Assembly: GCA_963921825.1 (NCBI GenBank)
Contig: OY997592.1
Coordinates: 64,066,336 to 64,130,335 of the forward strand
Length of the DNA: 64,000 nucleotides
DNA from: Erodium maritimum
Lineage: Eukaryota; Streptophyta; Magnoliopsida; Geraniales; Geraniaceae
Direction: 5' to 3'
The notes under the pieces are model-generated. The model ran no database searches, was not told the DNA's origin, and was given only the letters and a program-made list of their open reading frames with translations. Below are positions 33,544-44,499 of this stretch, piece after piece. Every line of letters begins with the position of its first letter. Position 1 is the stretch's first letter. The position numbers were made by a program, and so were the translations under genes.

Positions 33544-34470
33544 CTTTTATTACTATTCTGAGATACAAATAGACCATCACATCTCCTAGAGAATTTAAAG
33601 AGAGTCATATATTCTTAATAATAGAACCATCTAAAGTATCAAACGATCAATAAAAAACGATTAAGATTACACTTAAGACAACCGACTCCCCTCCAAAACC
33701 TGCCAACAAAGCACTATACTTTACTTTGAACCCTCACGATCAAAACCAAACACTAACACGCTGAGTGCAGAAAACTCCTGCTTGGAAGCAGCTTTTACAC
33801 CAAGGAATGTTCATAACGTGATTTCTACCCACCATGCCCAAGTCAATCCTCATTTTTCCGAACCCCGACATCCATATTTAGTTTTAAACCTCCAATCGAA
33901 GGAATTTACCATCTCAAAGTATAAACGTGAGCCTGTCCACCTACATGACACTACCTCTATAAAATAAAGGAGTGGAAATCCTGAAATCAGTCATCGTTAC
34001 TAGATATGAGTCTCTACCAAGATCTCCACGAGCATCTAGAGTTAGACGATAAACCATTTTTATTTAATCATTTGGGCTAAGCCGATTAGCGATTGAGTTA
34101 TATTTAAGAGAACATACAATAGGACCTTGAACACATGGTGGTGGGAACTCGATTGAGCTCCCGAAATCGAATCTGGTGCATGTTGTTGTCAAGTAAAGTT
34201 AGGCAGCTATAGGAGATTTAGAGGTTGTGGGGATGGGAGAAGAGGTGGAAAGTAAAAGAGAATGGTCGGTCGCTGGTGTGGGGTAGTAGTTGGAGGGAAG
34301 ATCAGATGTAATAGAGGTGGACAAAATTGGGGTAGAAAGGAGGAGTATTGTTGGATGAGCTCGGCCATACTCTGACGATAGCATAAGAAGGAAAACATAA
34401 AAGGAAACTCCATTTTGTTTTAAAAAGTAAAGAGAGAATGTGAGAGGAATAAACTCAGAGCACGCGAGTG
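33544..34470. other. Intergenic, nothing recognised
   Basis: Mixed-composition DNA with only short frames lacking known motifs. Part of it may be old repeat sequence. Confidence 0.5.
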
Positions 34471-34499
34471 AGATGCTCAAGACACCTTAAAATTTTAGA

Positions 34500-34990
34500 C
34501 AGAGTAGTGTTTTACAACTATTGGATGAGGCTGGGAGTTACAGCTCAACCACACCCACTAGTATCGGTGAAGATTACACGCCTCTCGATGGTGACTCCCA
34601 ACATGATTGTCCATATTCCGATCCGACAGAAGGAGGTTCTCAAGAAATACCCCCTTCACATACGACGGAAGGAGGTGGGTCGGAAGGTCATTCATCTCAT
34701 ACGATCGAGGGAGGCTCTTCTCGAACACCCCCTCCTGAAAGACCGCTGGGCAAGAAGGCTTCGAAGAGGAAGGAGCAGGTCCTCACCGACCAAATGACTG
34801 CCTATTGGACACTCAACGAGCAAAAGCCGAGATAGCTCGAGTAAACCTAGAAAGGGGTCGTCAATATCATGATTTACAACCGCAATGACAAAAATTATAC
34901 GACAAGTATGAGGCCTTGCAGGATAAAGATGTCTCCGACTACAACGAAGACCAGGTGACCCAACACATCAGATGTCATGATTGTAGGCAT
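34500..34990 (+). pseudogene. Possible C-terminal fragment of a transposon Myb/SANT-like protein
   Basis: The frame at 34521-34835 has repeats of the form EGG(S/G)...PSHTTEGG, then PLGKKASKRKEQVLTDQM. A frame shift near 34830 leads to KAEIARVNLERGRQYHDLQ. Acidic linker, basic KKASKRK patch and charged helix resemble the tail of Myb/NAM-like accessory proteins of PIF/Harbinger elements. No element ends were found around it. It could also be an unrelated gene fragment. Confidence 0.3.
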
Positions 34991-35073
34991 GACTGGAAGA
35001 CCTTGAGACATTCGTCAAGACCCACAACTATGAGGCGAACATGGAATATATGCTTCAACTTATATTTTGTTGA

Positions 35074-35100
35074 ATCTTATAATATATAATAGCAAAGTTA
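35074..35100 (+). other. Possible Helitron 5' end
   Basis: TCTTATAATATATAATAGC, preceded by A and followed by TTAACAGTTGACATGGC, resembles the TC-starting, AT-rich 5' ends of plant Helitrons. It might pair with the 3' end at 42821-42841. Low certainty. Confidence 0.3.
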
Positions 35101-35164
35101 ACAGTTGACATGGCAGCTGACGTGGCGTTCTATACTTACTAAAAATCTCATTTCTTGGCTCTAA

Positions 35165-35988
35165 GAGCATCCACATCTCCAGCATTATCTTAGCATCACT
35201 TAAGGAGAGAAAAACAAGTGTCACGTGGAAAAGAGATAATACTTTTTAGTGATGATTAATTTTTTGTTTGCAATGGAGAAATGCTAAGGTAAAATTAAAA
35301 TTAAAATTTTATTTTATTACTATTTTATTGAATTACTTAATTTATTTTTATTTTCCAAATAAAATGTAATGTAATACAATAAATATGTAATTTATTTCAA
35401 AATATCGACTGCACATGAAATTGAGCTATAAAAAATATATTTTTGGAATTTAAAAAATGTGTCAAAAATATATATTATGAAAATATAAAATTTGAAAACC
35501 TATTATATTTTTAATCTTCGAAATAAAAAATTAATTACTCTTGAAACTAAAAAAAATAGTATTATATTTTACAAATCTCAAAAAATGATTTGATAATTGA
35601 TGGTTTGAAAATATGGTTGCATTACACTTCAAAAAGAATTTATTTTTAATTTTCTTTGAATTAAATCAGTTTTTCCCTAATTTTTTAGTGGGTCAAAACT
35701 CAAAACCAATTAATGTTTGTCAGATTTCAATTAATTCCGAAATTTAAAAAAAAAGACAGTAATGCTAATACACGACTGATTGTAAAATTTAAAATGAAAG
35801 GAAATAAATTGATATCCAACCGCTTGGATAAAGTTGAATAAAAAATAAAAATAAAGTAATGGATAGCGCTACCGGCACATATGGCGTTGGCGGCTCGAGA
35901 CCGTTACCCAACCATTTGGTTCTGCAGCCCAGACGTTGGTGTGGCATTGAATTAGCGTGGGATTAACATCTCATGGTTGTGGATGCTC
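35165..35988. mobile_element. Non-coding PIF/Harbinger element, 824 bp
   Basis: Ends GAGCATCCACA and TTGTGGATGCTC with the duplication TAA at 35162-35164 and 35989-35991. The middle is very AT-rich with no frame. Ends match the other three PIF/Harbinger elements in the window. Confidence 0.88.
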
Positions 35989-35991
35989 TAA

Positions 35992-36580
35992 GTTTGTTCG
36001 GACTCGGCTCCCTCTTCCTTTTTCAGTTTGGCGTTCGTCTGTTACGAGTCTTAAACTCTTCCTGTTGTTATCCTTCTATCAATGTGCAATTAAACCGTCC
36101 TCAATGGTGCTAATACCTCTAAGCCCTCTTAATTAGGTCCTAGGTTTCAATTACTTTCAATGCTCGGCCGTTTCATTTTTCCCTTCTCTCAATTCATATC
36201 TGATGCGTTTCTGGTATATTAGGGACGATTCTGATTGTGATTGTCATAAGTAGAAGTCAATAGAAACGAGTTCAACTCTGATAGAGAGTTTCACCCGAGT
36301 ACTGTTCGTGGATCGATGGATTGGATCAGAGATGTTGAAATTGACATGGGAATGGACGAGCCACGAAGGCGGATGAAGAAAAGGAAGAGTTTTGGGTCAT
36401 CCGGTTTTGTATAAGAGTTCGGCTCCGATCATCTCTGATTTCCTCTCCGTAAGTTCTTACCTAACTTCTAGATTTCTATGATTTTGATTTTTGAATGGTA
36501 TATGGTGCGTGATTTTTGAGTCTGCGATGCTATGCATATGAGTTTTTTTGTTCAAGTCTCTGGTCTTTCCGTTGCACACG
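35992..36580 (+). other. Unassigned sequence with leader-like features
   Basis: A short frame from the ATG at 36316 (MDWIRDVEIDMGMDEPRRR) ends after about 32 codons. CTCTCCGTAAGTTCTTACC near 36443 looks like a 5' splice site. This may be the 5' leader of a lost or captured gene, cut off by the solo LTR at 36586. Confidence 0.3.
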
Positions 36581-36585
36581 CCATT

Positions 36586-39543
36586 TGTCACGTCCCAAAT
36601 CCGGTTTTGACCGGACTCGAGACGTGACCTGAGTTGAAATAATTAGGAAACGTAAACGATAGATAAAGGTTCCAAAATCTCATACCAACTTCGTCAAAAA
36701 CGACATATCAGTAAATAGTTTAAAACAGCGTGAGTCACAGCTCAACATAAATAGTCAAATAAGGTATGTCCAACACAAGAGACCAACATAACTCTAGTGC
36801 GAACCCGAAGAGTCCCAAAGCTCCCTAGCCTCGGCCTCTCTAGACATCCGGTACTCCTGTAAAACAGTTAGAAACCAAAGGGGGTGAGCTGACGCTCAGT
36901 AGGAAAAACCTTAATGATTCAACCCTTAAGTTAAAGATGAACTGTCTACGAATGTAACCCGAACGACAGGACGATATAATAAACAAGGAAATGATAAGAA
37001 TAAGAAATAATTGCAACAACGTAATAGTATCCAAGTAACAGTGACATAAATAAATTCATAATAAATAATTTAAAGGACGAATAATAATAAACTGGGAAAT
37101 ATCAGTATCTTGCCAACCACTTGCTTTCTCAAGCCTCCGATCCGTGAATAGATTCTGGGATCACCTCGGTTCCCATAACCCGATCCACCAGAGTATCCAC
37201 ATCACGTCAGATTTTCCCTCGGTCCAGAGGAGGTACATGCACCGAGGCACCGAAACTAATTCGGAAATGCCACCTAAGGACCATATGTCATAGGGGACCA
37301 AGTAGTGCACCCACTGGGATGCAGTTCCTTGGGGTGAAACCATAAGTAATCCTTTCCCCGCAGGGTAAAATATCCAGTTGCCCGCAGGCCCAATAATCCA
37401 TGCCCCGCAGGGTCCCATAACCAATTGCCCGTATGCCCAATAATCAATGCCCCGCAGGGTCCCATAGCCAATTGCCCGCAGGCCCAATAATCAATGCCCC
37501 GCAGGGTCCCATAACCAACTGATATCCCGCAGGATCTGCCAATACTCAACTCTCATAATATCCAGTAACCAATACTCTCACGCTCTAAAACTCGGTCAAT
37601 AACTCACTGTAACTGTCCAACTCCAACCACCTCATCGGCACCGGATTACCCACCCACCCCCCCGGTGTAGTACCAAACCAAGCAAACAAATAGCTAAACC
37701 AATAAATGAGCATACAATCAAGAACAAGAAAGAAAAAAAAAGGAAAAAGTACTTCGTTCACCCATCAAGCATCACACATCAGAACACACTTTCATCATAA
37801 CCAAGACAACAACACCATTTCATACTTACCGTGTACTTACCTGTCTCCAACCATCGGTACATCGATCACCTGATTGTACCCCTTTGGCACAATCAGTCAT
37901 ACTCGATCATCCGTTCAACCAACAATTATATCAGCATAAATACTAGATCAACCAAGTGTACATTCCACCAATCAATCATCATGTGAATACACCAAATAGC
38001 ATTCAATCATATGAGATAATCTAGTTTCATTAGACTCTTAAGTTAACCGAGCAATTAGCAACCAAACATGTGAACCTAGCACACAACTAATCCGAGAGCT
38101 CTTCACAGCCTCTCTACCAGTAAATCAATTTCCCAAGTATTGAAAGCACACTTCACTAATTGTCACTCATCCGTTTATTAGTAATGGAAATACGATTATT
38201 CTAGTTATTCGCACCCTATAGGCAGTTCTAGGACCTTTCCGATTTTATTATCCTAAACATGCATTCTAAGCGGTAATGAAGTAATTAAGGCTTTCCCTAC
38301 CTTGCGGTCTTCCGACGAACAAATACTCCTATCAACAGCTGTCCGGCTCGCCTCGTCACCTCGGCGAAGTCCCAGCTACGAATCTGGGTTTACACACAAA
38401 CGATCCAAAATCAGATCGGGTCCAGATTAACCAGTTCTTTAAATTAACAGATCTTCATTTCCGTTGATTAACCGCTTAATCTGATAAAAGTCTGACTTAG
38501 TCCCAAGTGTCGTTTAAATCAGTTTTAAAAGATTAATTAAACGAGTTTGTCCAAACGGTCCGTATCCGATCCAGTCCCGGGGTCAGGCCCGAGTCCGGAC
38601 CCGAAGACCAGAGTCAGTCTGGGCCAAGGCCCAGACCAGATTCGAGCCCAAGGCCCAAATCCTGTCCAGGCCGAAGCCCAGCTGAGCTCCGAGCCCGAGC
38701 CCAAGGTCTCGCCTCGTCCGGTTTGAGCTGAAGACGCCGTGGCTGAGGTTAGGTTTCCGGCGACTCCGGCGGCGGTGGCGTCAGGGTTTCGACGGCGGCT
38801 CCGGCGTCTGATGGGTTGACATAGGGTCAGGACTCAACGGAAACGAGGGTTGGGGTGAGGTCCGAACCCTCCCGACCAGATCTGGCGGCTAACCGGCTCG
38901 CCGGCGACGTGAATCGCGGATCTAGAACTCGGAGAGTTCGACGACGCTCCCGACCTCCTCTGTGAGCCTGACGCCCCTTAAATCGACGCGAGAAGAAGGG
39001 GGACGGGGAGGAACCAGTGAGGAACGACTCACCGTGTGAAGTTCTGCCTGAATCAGGCACGGTGGGCTCGTCCTTGTCGGCGGCGGCGTTGAATCGGAGA
39101 GGGAGAAGACGGGTGGGGGTGCTGGGTTTCTGGCACGTCGGGTAGAAGAAGACGGAGAAGAGGAAGAAGAAGAAGTGGTGGGTGTGAGGGAGCTCGGAGA
39201 AGAAGAAGGTGAGGTCGCCGGGGAAGGAGAGGGAGACGGCGAGGAAGGGTCTCGGTTCGAAGGGAGAGAGACAGGTCTCGTCTCGGTCGGCGTGCAAAAC
39301 TGAGGCTGAAGAAGGGTCAAGAGCCCTTTTAAGGCTAGGGTTTGACGGGGTTTAGGCTCGGGTCATCCGGGCCTGCGCACGAGTGGCGTGGGCCTACTGG
39401 CTCGGGCCCAACTCGCGTCTGCCTCTGTCCAGCCCAGAAATGCTCTTAGTCCCTTTTTTTTTTTAAACCAACCTCGATGAAAAAACAAACCCCAAGTAAC
39501 AGTTTGCACTTTAATACCCTTTTAAACCAAACCGGGTTTTACA
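36586..39543. mobile_element. Gypsy-type solo LTR, 2,958 bp (fossil)
   Basis: Begins TGTCACGTCCC and ends GGGTTTTACA, giving the TG...CA ends of an LTR. It is flanked by the perfect 5-bp duplication CCATT at 36581-36585 and 39544-39548. There is no internal region or second LTR, so it is a solo LTR left by recombination. Length and layout (a 47-bp tandem repeat region, then a GC-rich promoter-like end) resemble LTRs of large plant Gypsy elements such as the Tekay/Del group; that assignment is from memory. The GC-rich end with CCTTAAAAGGGCTC read on the - strand suggests - strand transcription. Confidence 0.85.
37355..37530. repeat. 47-bp tandem repeat inside the solo LTR, about 3.6 copies
   Basis: GCCCCGCAGGGTCCCATA recurs at 37402, 37449 and 37496 with constant 47-bp spacing. 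A diverged copy lies near 37355, and the last copy is partial. Confidence 0.9.
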
Positions 39544-39659
39544 CCATTGATTGGGTAATTTAGTTTCATGTTCTGACGGTTTTGAGCCAAATTTAGGTGT
39601 CCAAGCATTGATAGGTTTTGATGTTTTCTACTTATATTGGGAGTTGGACTACGTACTTA

Positions 39660-41630
39660 GAGCACCCACAGTCGTGGGCGAGGAGCAGCTGGCGAGATGT
39701 CTTCGCCGGCGAGGAGGAGGCGGGGAGCTGGCGAGGAGCAGGCGAGATCAGCGCTGGGGAGGACCGTTGGCGACGTGCTTCTCGCTGGCAGTTCACGCCG
39801 GCGAGATGAGATGAAGATCTCATAAATCTTTTTTGTCCAATAAAAAAATGCATGGTTTCAATGCTATTTGTTTTGAAAATTTAACCTCACCTATATTATC
39901 CAACAAATATATGTACGTCCAATCGAATAACCTTGATCGTCGCTCACCATAACTACAACATTTATAATAAACCTAACCAAAACCTTACATAAACCCACCC
40001 TCACAAACTAAAAATGCACACACTCTCTACTATTCATCCTTTTCATCTTAGAATCGTCCCGACAGTCATCCTTGTTTGTCCGTCATCATGGAATTCGATC
40101 CCGAGGATATGGAATTCAATTCTATGTTGAATGACATGCTCGAAGACTGTCTGTCAACCGAGGAGACGCTTTGGTGGATTCTCCACCAAAGAAGCGCAAA
40201 TACATTCGACGTGACCGGGTAGCCGCAAACGAACGGTTAATGAATGACTACTTCAACACCAACCCTGTGTACACCGAGGTGCAGTTTCGGCGTCGGTTTA
40301 GAATGCCAAAGTCGGTGTTCCTCCGTATCGTTCATACATTGGAGCAGCACGACGATTACTTCAAGGTTTCCTTTGATGCATTGGGTCAAGTTTCATTATC
40401 TACTTACCAGAAATGTACTGCCGCCATTAGGCAATTATGTTACGGAATTGCAGCTGATGCGTTGGACGAGTATGTGAAGATAGGGGAAACAACAACTTTG
40501 GAATGTTTGCGCACATTTTGCAGTGCACTGAATAAAGTCTTTGGTGCTACATACCGGCGGAAGCCTACACAATCTGATATGGACCACATTTTGGCGGTTA
40601 ATGAAGCGCGCAGATTCCCGGGCATGCTAGGAAGTCTTGACTGCATGCACTGGGAATGGAAGAACTGCCCAAAGGCCCTTCGAGGGTCACATTCCCGAAG
40701 GGACCACGGTAATCGACCAACCGTGGTCCTTGAGGCGGTTGCAACTCGTGACTTATGGATTTGGCACTCTTTCTTCGGCATGGCGGGGTCGAACAACGAT
40801 TTGACGGTCCTGAATCATTCGAAGCTGTTCGCGGACGTTATCAACGGTTGGCAACCACCGGTTGCATACACCATAAACGGTAATGATTACACACTTCCTT
40901 ATTATCTTGCTGACGGTATTTACCCTTCGTGGCCAGTGTTCGTAAAAACAATTTCGTTACCGTCAACGCTGAAGCAGGAAGGATGTGGAACGAGCTTTCG
41001 ACGTACTACAAGCTCGGTTTCACATTATCAAACAACCGACCCGCTTGTGGGCTCCTAAGTCGATCGGTTTGGTCATGAATGCGTGCATTATACTGCACAA
41101 TATGATAGTTGAGGCTGAACGTCATACGTACGACGGGTATCGTGAACAAACAGAAGAAGGTAGTACAAGTCAACCACATATTTCACGAGGAGGCTTCGTC
41201 CCGACCAATGTCATACTTGGAAACACTGAGAGGATGCAAAGTGAACGTATGCATTTCCGTTTGAAGGACGATCTTGTCGAACATCTCTGGAATAAATTTG
41301 GAGACGCGTAGATGTTAGTTGGTGTAGTTTCCTTTGTATTACGTTGCTTGGTTTTTAATTTCCTTTGTTTTGGTTTCTTAATGAGTACCTCTATCCTTTT
41401 ATGTTATCGGGCGTTCCATCTTATCGATGTTTACTATTTTATTCAAAATCTGGGTTGTTAAATAAAAAAACATTAAAAACCTAAATTTCTTTGCATCTCG
41501 CCGGCGCCTCCTCGCCAGCCCACTGTAGAGCTCGCTGGCGGGGAGCTGGCGAGATGATTTAATTCTATTATTTTATTCCATCTCGTCGGCGCCATCTCGC
41601 CGGCAGCCGGCGAGATGAGTGTGGATGCTC
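39660..41630 (+). mobile_element. PIF/Harbinger element B, carrying transposase sequence only
   Basis: The 1,971-bp element begins GAGCACCCACAGTCGTGGGC and ends with the inverted GTGTGGATGCTC. TTA duplications lie at 39657-39659 and 41631-41633. CGCCGGCGAG/GCTGGCGAG words crowd both ends. It encodes a Harbinger-type transposase but no Myb-like partner. Confidence 0.9.
40088..41311 (+). pseudogene. Harbinger-type (DDE) transposase, disrupted
   Basis: From the ATG at 40088 the acidic N-terminus (MEFDPEDMEFNSMLNDML) runs about 25 codons. The frame then shifts before the main frame (VDSPPKKRKYIRRDR from about 40171), which contains FRRRFRMPKSVFLRI, GSLDCMHWEWKNCPKA and FFGMAGSNNDLTVL, then YYLADGIYPSWPVFVKTI. 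A second shift near 40980, probably a small deletion at a repeated GGATGT/GATGT, leads to VERAFDVLQARFHI and ACIILHNMIVEAE, ending at a TAG at 41309. The catalytic Asp (LDC), Asp (NNDL) and Glu (VERAF) are all encoded, but in different frames. This enzyme class cuts and pastes elements at TTA/TAA sites. Two frameshifts and no internal stop suggest recent loss. Confidence 0.87.
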
Positions 41631-41633
41631 TTA

Positions 41634-42820
41634 GAGAATGGGAAAAACCAGAGACTTGAATTCTGCATACAGTTTGCATTCAGGTGTTCAACCAGATTGC
41701 ACCAGTTTTGTGATTTTAATACTGCATTTGCATTCATCGACTACTTTTTATTTATTTATTATACTTGTCCTTTTTATACAAACTTATATTAATTGCGATT
41801 TTAATTTTTACCTTTGTTAACAATTTATGTTAATTGATTAATAGTATAACTAAAAATGGTAGTGGTTGTTCAATATTTTGATGCAAGATTTCTCTCAGTG
41901 AGTCAAAGAAGGATAAAACTATAGAGGCTATCCCTTTTTTTGTGAAGATTGGTGACCCGAAGCTTGCTCAACTAACACTTCACAATTGAGTTGAATGAGA
42001 TGCAAGCCTATTCTACGGTAACCAAATTGAATTGAAGAGCTTTGTTACAAAATGGCGAGCCTTCTTGCATATGCAGATGATCGATGCTTTAAGTGTATGC
42101 CACTTGTATGCATGAGTGTTAGCAATGCTTGCTATTCATCTCCGATTGAATTAAAACCGAGTTTTTTTTCTTCACATTATCTTGCAATTTGTAGTAGTTA
42201 ATGATTAGATTGTGATTATGCTTCTCGATTTTTGCAATTTGTAGTATTTATTGATTAGACTATAATTATGCTTACTAACAAATAATAACCTTTGTTGATT
42301 GTTAAGAACTAGATGGTTTACATATTTGTTTTGACACATAATGGAATATCAATTCTTTTATTTCAAGTGTTTAATCTGGATAAAATGTGGGCGGTTTTCA
42401 TCATCAGTGTTAAAATAAGTTGTCTCATGAGTCATGACAGAAGAGCAATAGTAAATTATGTCGCTACAGTCAGTATAGTTGTATGGTTACAACAAACTTG
42501 AGGGTGCCTTAAGTTTTATGAGTTTATCCAATAGTGTCGACAACAACTTAAAGTAGTACTATTGTAATATAATTGTTGAACATACATTTAGTTATCGATT
42601 TTATCTTTACCGTCAATAAATATGGCCCAAAATAACTAATTAGCATGTTGTGATTGTTAGACCGTGGTACAAAAAATTAAAATGTACTACATTTTAAACT
42701 CTCCGATATTTTATTTCACTTACTTTCATGTATTGTTTTTTAGGTTCAATTTTGCTCAATTATTTGAGCCTGGATTGACCTATAGAAAAACGTATAATTT
42801 ATCTAATAATATACCGCGCA
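41634..42820. other. Gene-free AT-rich DNA
   Basis: A short stretch at 41890-41990 could be an exon remnant (reads SKKDKTIEAIPFFVKIGDPK in one frame, then stops). The rest is AT-rich with no frame of note. Confidence 0.35.
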
Positions 42821-42841
42821 TCGCGCGGTGCTCACACCTAG
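42821..42841 (+). mobile_element. Helitron 3' terminus
   Basis: A GC hairpin ACCGCGC-AT-CGCGCGGT-type stem is followed after about 8 nt by CTAG, then T. A short GC palindrome just upstream of CTRR with insertion before T is the Helitron 3' signature. The 5' end is uncertain; a candidate is near 35074, which would make the element a large one hit by several later insertions. Confidence 0.6.
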
Positions 42842-43027
42842 TTTGTATTAAAAGGAGATAGAACAAAATTTGAGGTTCATTTTTGTGTGTTAAAATCATT
42901 TATAAGTAACCTATTTTATTATTAATTATTTTTTTATATCAATTTTAATTTTATATAATGTTTAATATTTTAATAAAACATTTAATTAAATCAAAATATC
43001 AATTCAATTCAGCCTACAACTCATAAT

Positions 43028-43130
43028 ACGATTTGATCATCCGGTTTATACCACTGCAGAACATAATTTATTTTAAAGATTGTAAACCAGTTGGTATACG
43101 GTTTGATCATCCGGTCTAACCCACTGTACA
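43028..43130. repeat. Short direct repeat
   Basis: TTTGATCATCCGGT followed by an ACCCACTG-like tail occurs at about 43030 and 43100, 70 bp apart. Confidence 0.7.
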
Positions 43131-43185
43131 TGCTATTAGATTGTTCGGACAATATGCATACGATATAAATAAGACTGACTCGGAA

Positions 43186-44237
43186 CTAGTTGGAAGGCGG
43201 AATCAAAAATAGACAGTTATGGATTGATGGATGCTTAACCTGGAAGTAGAAGACTTGTCTGGCAACATAATAAACCTCCGTATCTGAAGGAGAAGAAGAA
43301 CGACAGGCCAGTGAAAACTTTTTGAATCCCCAAACAATTTTGTCACCATCACGACTTTTGGCTGTTCTACCAGAAGAAAAGTAGAGATAGCCTCCATGTG
43401 CAAAACGAGGTCGCATAACCAATTTTTCTGGAATTCCAAAGACTCTGTACCACTTTTCAATTCGAAAAGGATCAGACCCCAACTTGAAGATTACACAGCA
43501 GGGGCGGTCTGCTATGCAGGTAGCAAAAAATCTACCTCCTCCCAAATCTATTGCACACTCCGTCTTCAGAGTTGTTGGTAAGAAGGGCAATATGTCCCAA
43601 GAATGAAGCCCAACAGACGCCTCCCTAAATTTACGAGTCATATATCTCCAATCTGTCCATCCCTTTTCCGGATGGGCCGTGTCGAACGCAGACAGCCACT
43701 CGTGTCCTGTACAGAGGAGGATCTGGGTTTTGAGGACTAGAAAACTATTATGGGCAACGTCCCGAGGATGGTTCGGTTCCGGAAGACAATCTGTAGTCTC
43801 CGTCTCCGGATTGAAAACCTCGAATCTCGACGGCGGTGCAGGGTCTTGGTATGGCCTTGGATGGGCGAAATTGGTAGGAAAGGTGTAGATCTTGTCGCCG
43901 ATTGCGACGGCGTTGCGGTACCGGACCTTGGCTTTGAGGGCGGAAGGGATTTTCCTGACGATCTGAGCCACATCATTGGTGTGGAGCTTGTCCGTGTCCA
44001 CCACGAAGATGTCGGTCGAAATCAGTGTATGATTGTAGACACCGCCGAACATGTAGATTTTGGAACCGACGGAGGCAAAAGTACCGACGGATAGACTTTC
44101 GTGGTAGGGGGAAGGCGAAAATTCGAGTACTCTGGCTTATCATCGCCTTGCAATTCGCTTACCTTCCACCGGTAGATCGCCAAGTCTAGGTTGCCACCAT
44201 CGTTATGGTAAACACCGCACAGATATTCTTCACCCAT
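43186..44237 (-). pseudogene. Kelch-like beta-propeller protein gene with one frameshift
   Basis: The - strand ATG at 44237 opens MGEEYLCGVYHNDGGNLDL. The frame shifts in a run of five C (+ strand G run near 44107), then a 288-codon frame continues with VGSKIYMFGGVYN, YRNAVAIGDKIYTFP, FEVFNPETET and DLGGGRFFATCI. Repeated (K/R)IY.F/MFGG strands and aromatic spacing are kelch-like, about 350 aa in all and apparently one exon. No F-box is visible. The last codons (YFQ, then VKHPS) may be intron read-through, since CAGGTTAAG could be a splice donor. One indel in a homopolymer may be a true pseudogene mutation or an assembly error. Function unknown; such proteins bind other proteins. Confidence 0.7.
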
Positions 44238-44499
44238 GGATGGACTCTTTCGTCTTCTTCGCTTTCTAGGGTTTCAGAACATTGGGATCTTACACTTCTA
44301 CTTATACCTATCGAAGCATCAGGCCAAAACAACTCAAGAATTAACGTGGGATTAACTCTCAAGCCCATATTCTAATATCGGATAACTGTATTTTAATGTA
44401 CCCATTTTTCACTTTATTGGCCCAAGCTTTAAAAATATCTTGTCGCTCTTTTATTTTACCCAAAATGCCTCCATTAACAATTATAAAGGATTGAAAAAT

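Noticed and set aside
37355-37530. Possible CRISPR-like array
   Set aside because: The units are contiguous 47-bp tandem repeats without unique spacers, inside a plant LTR.
38827-39320. Two overlapping - strand frames of 130-156 codons
   Set aside because: They lie in the GC-rich end of the solo LTR and have low-complexity Ser/Pro composition.
43186-43271. C-terminal end of the kelch-like frame as true protein end
   Set aside because: Not accepted firmly: a CAGGTTAAG splice donor candidate means the last ~20 residues may be intron read-through.
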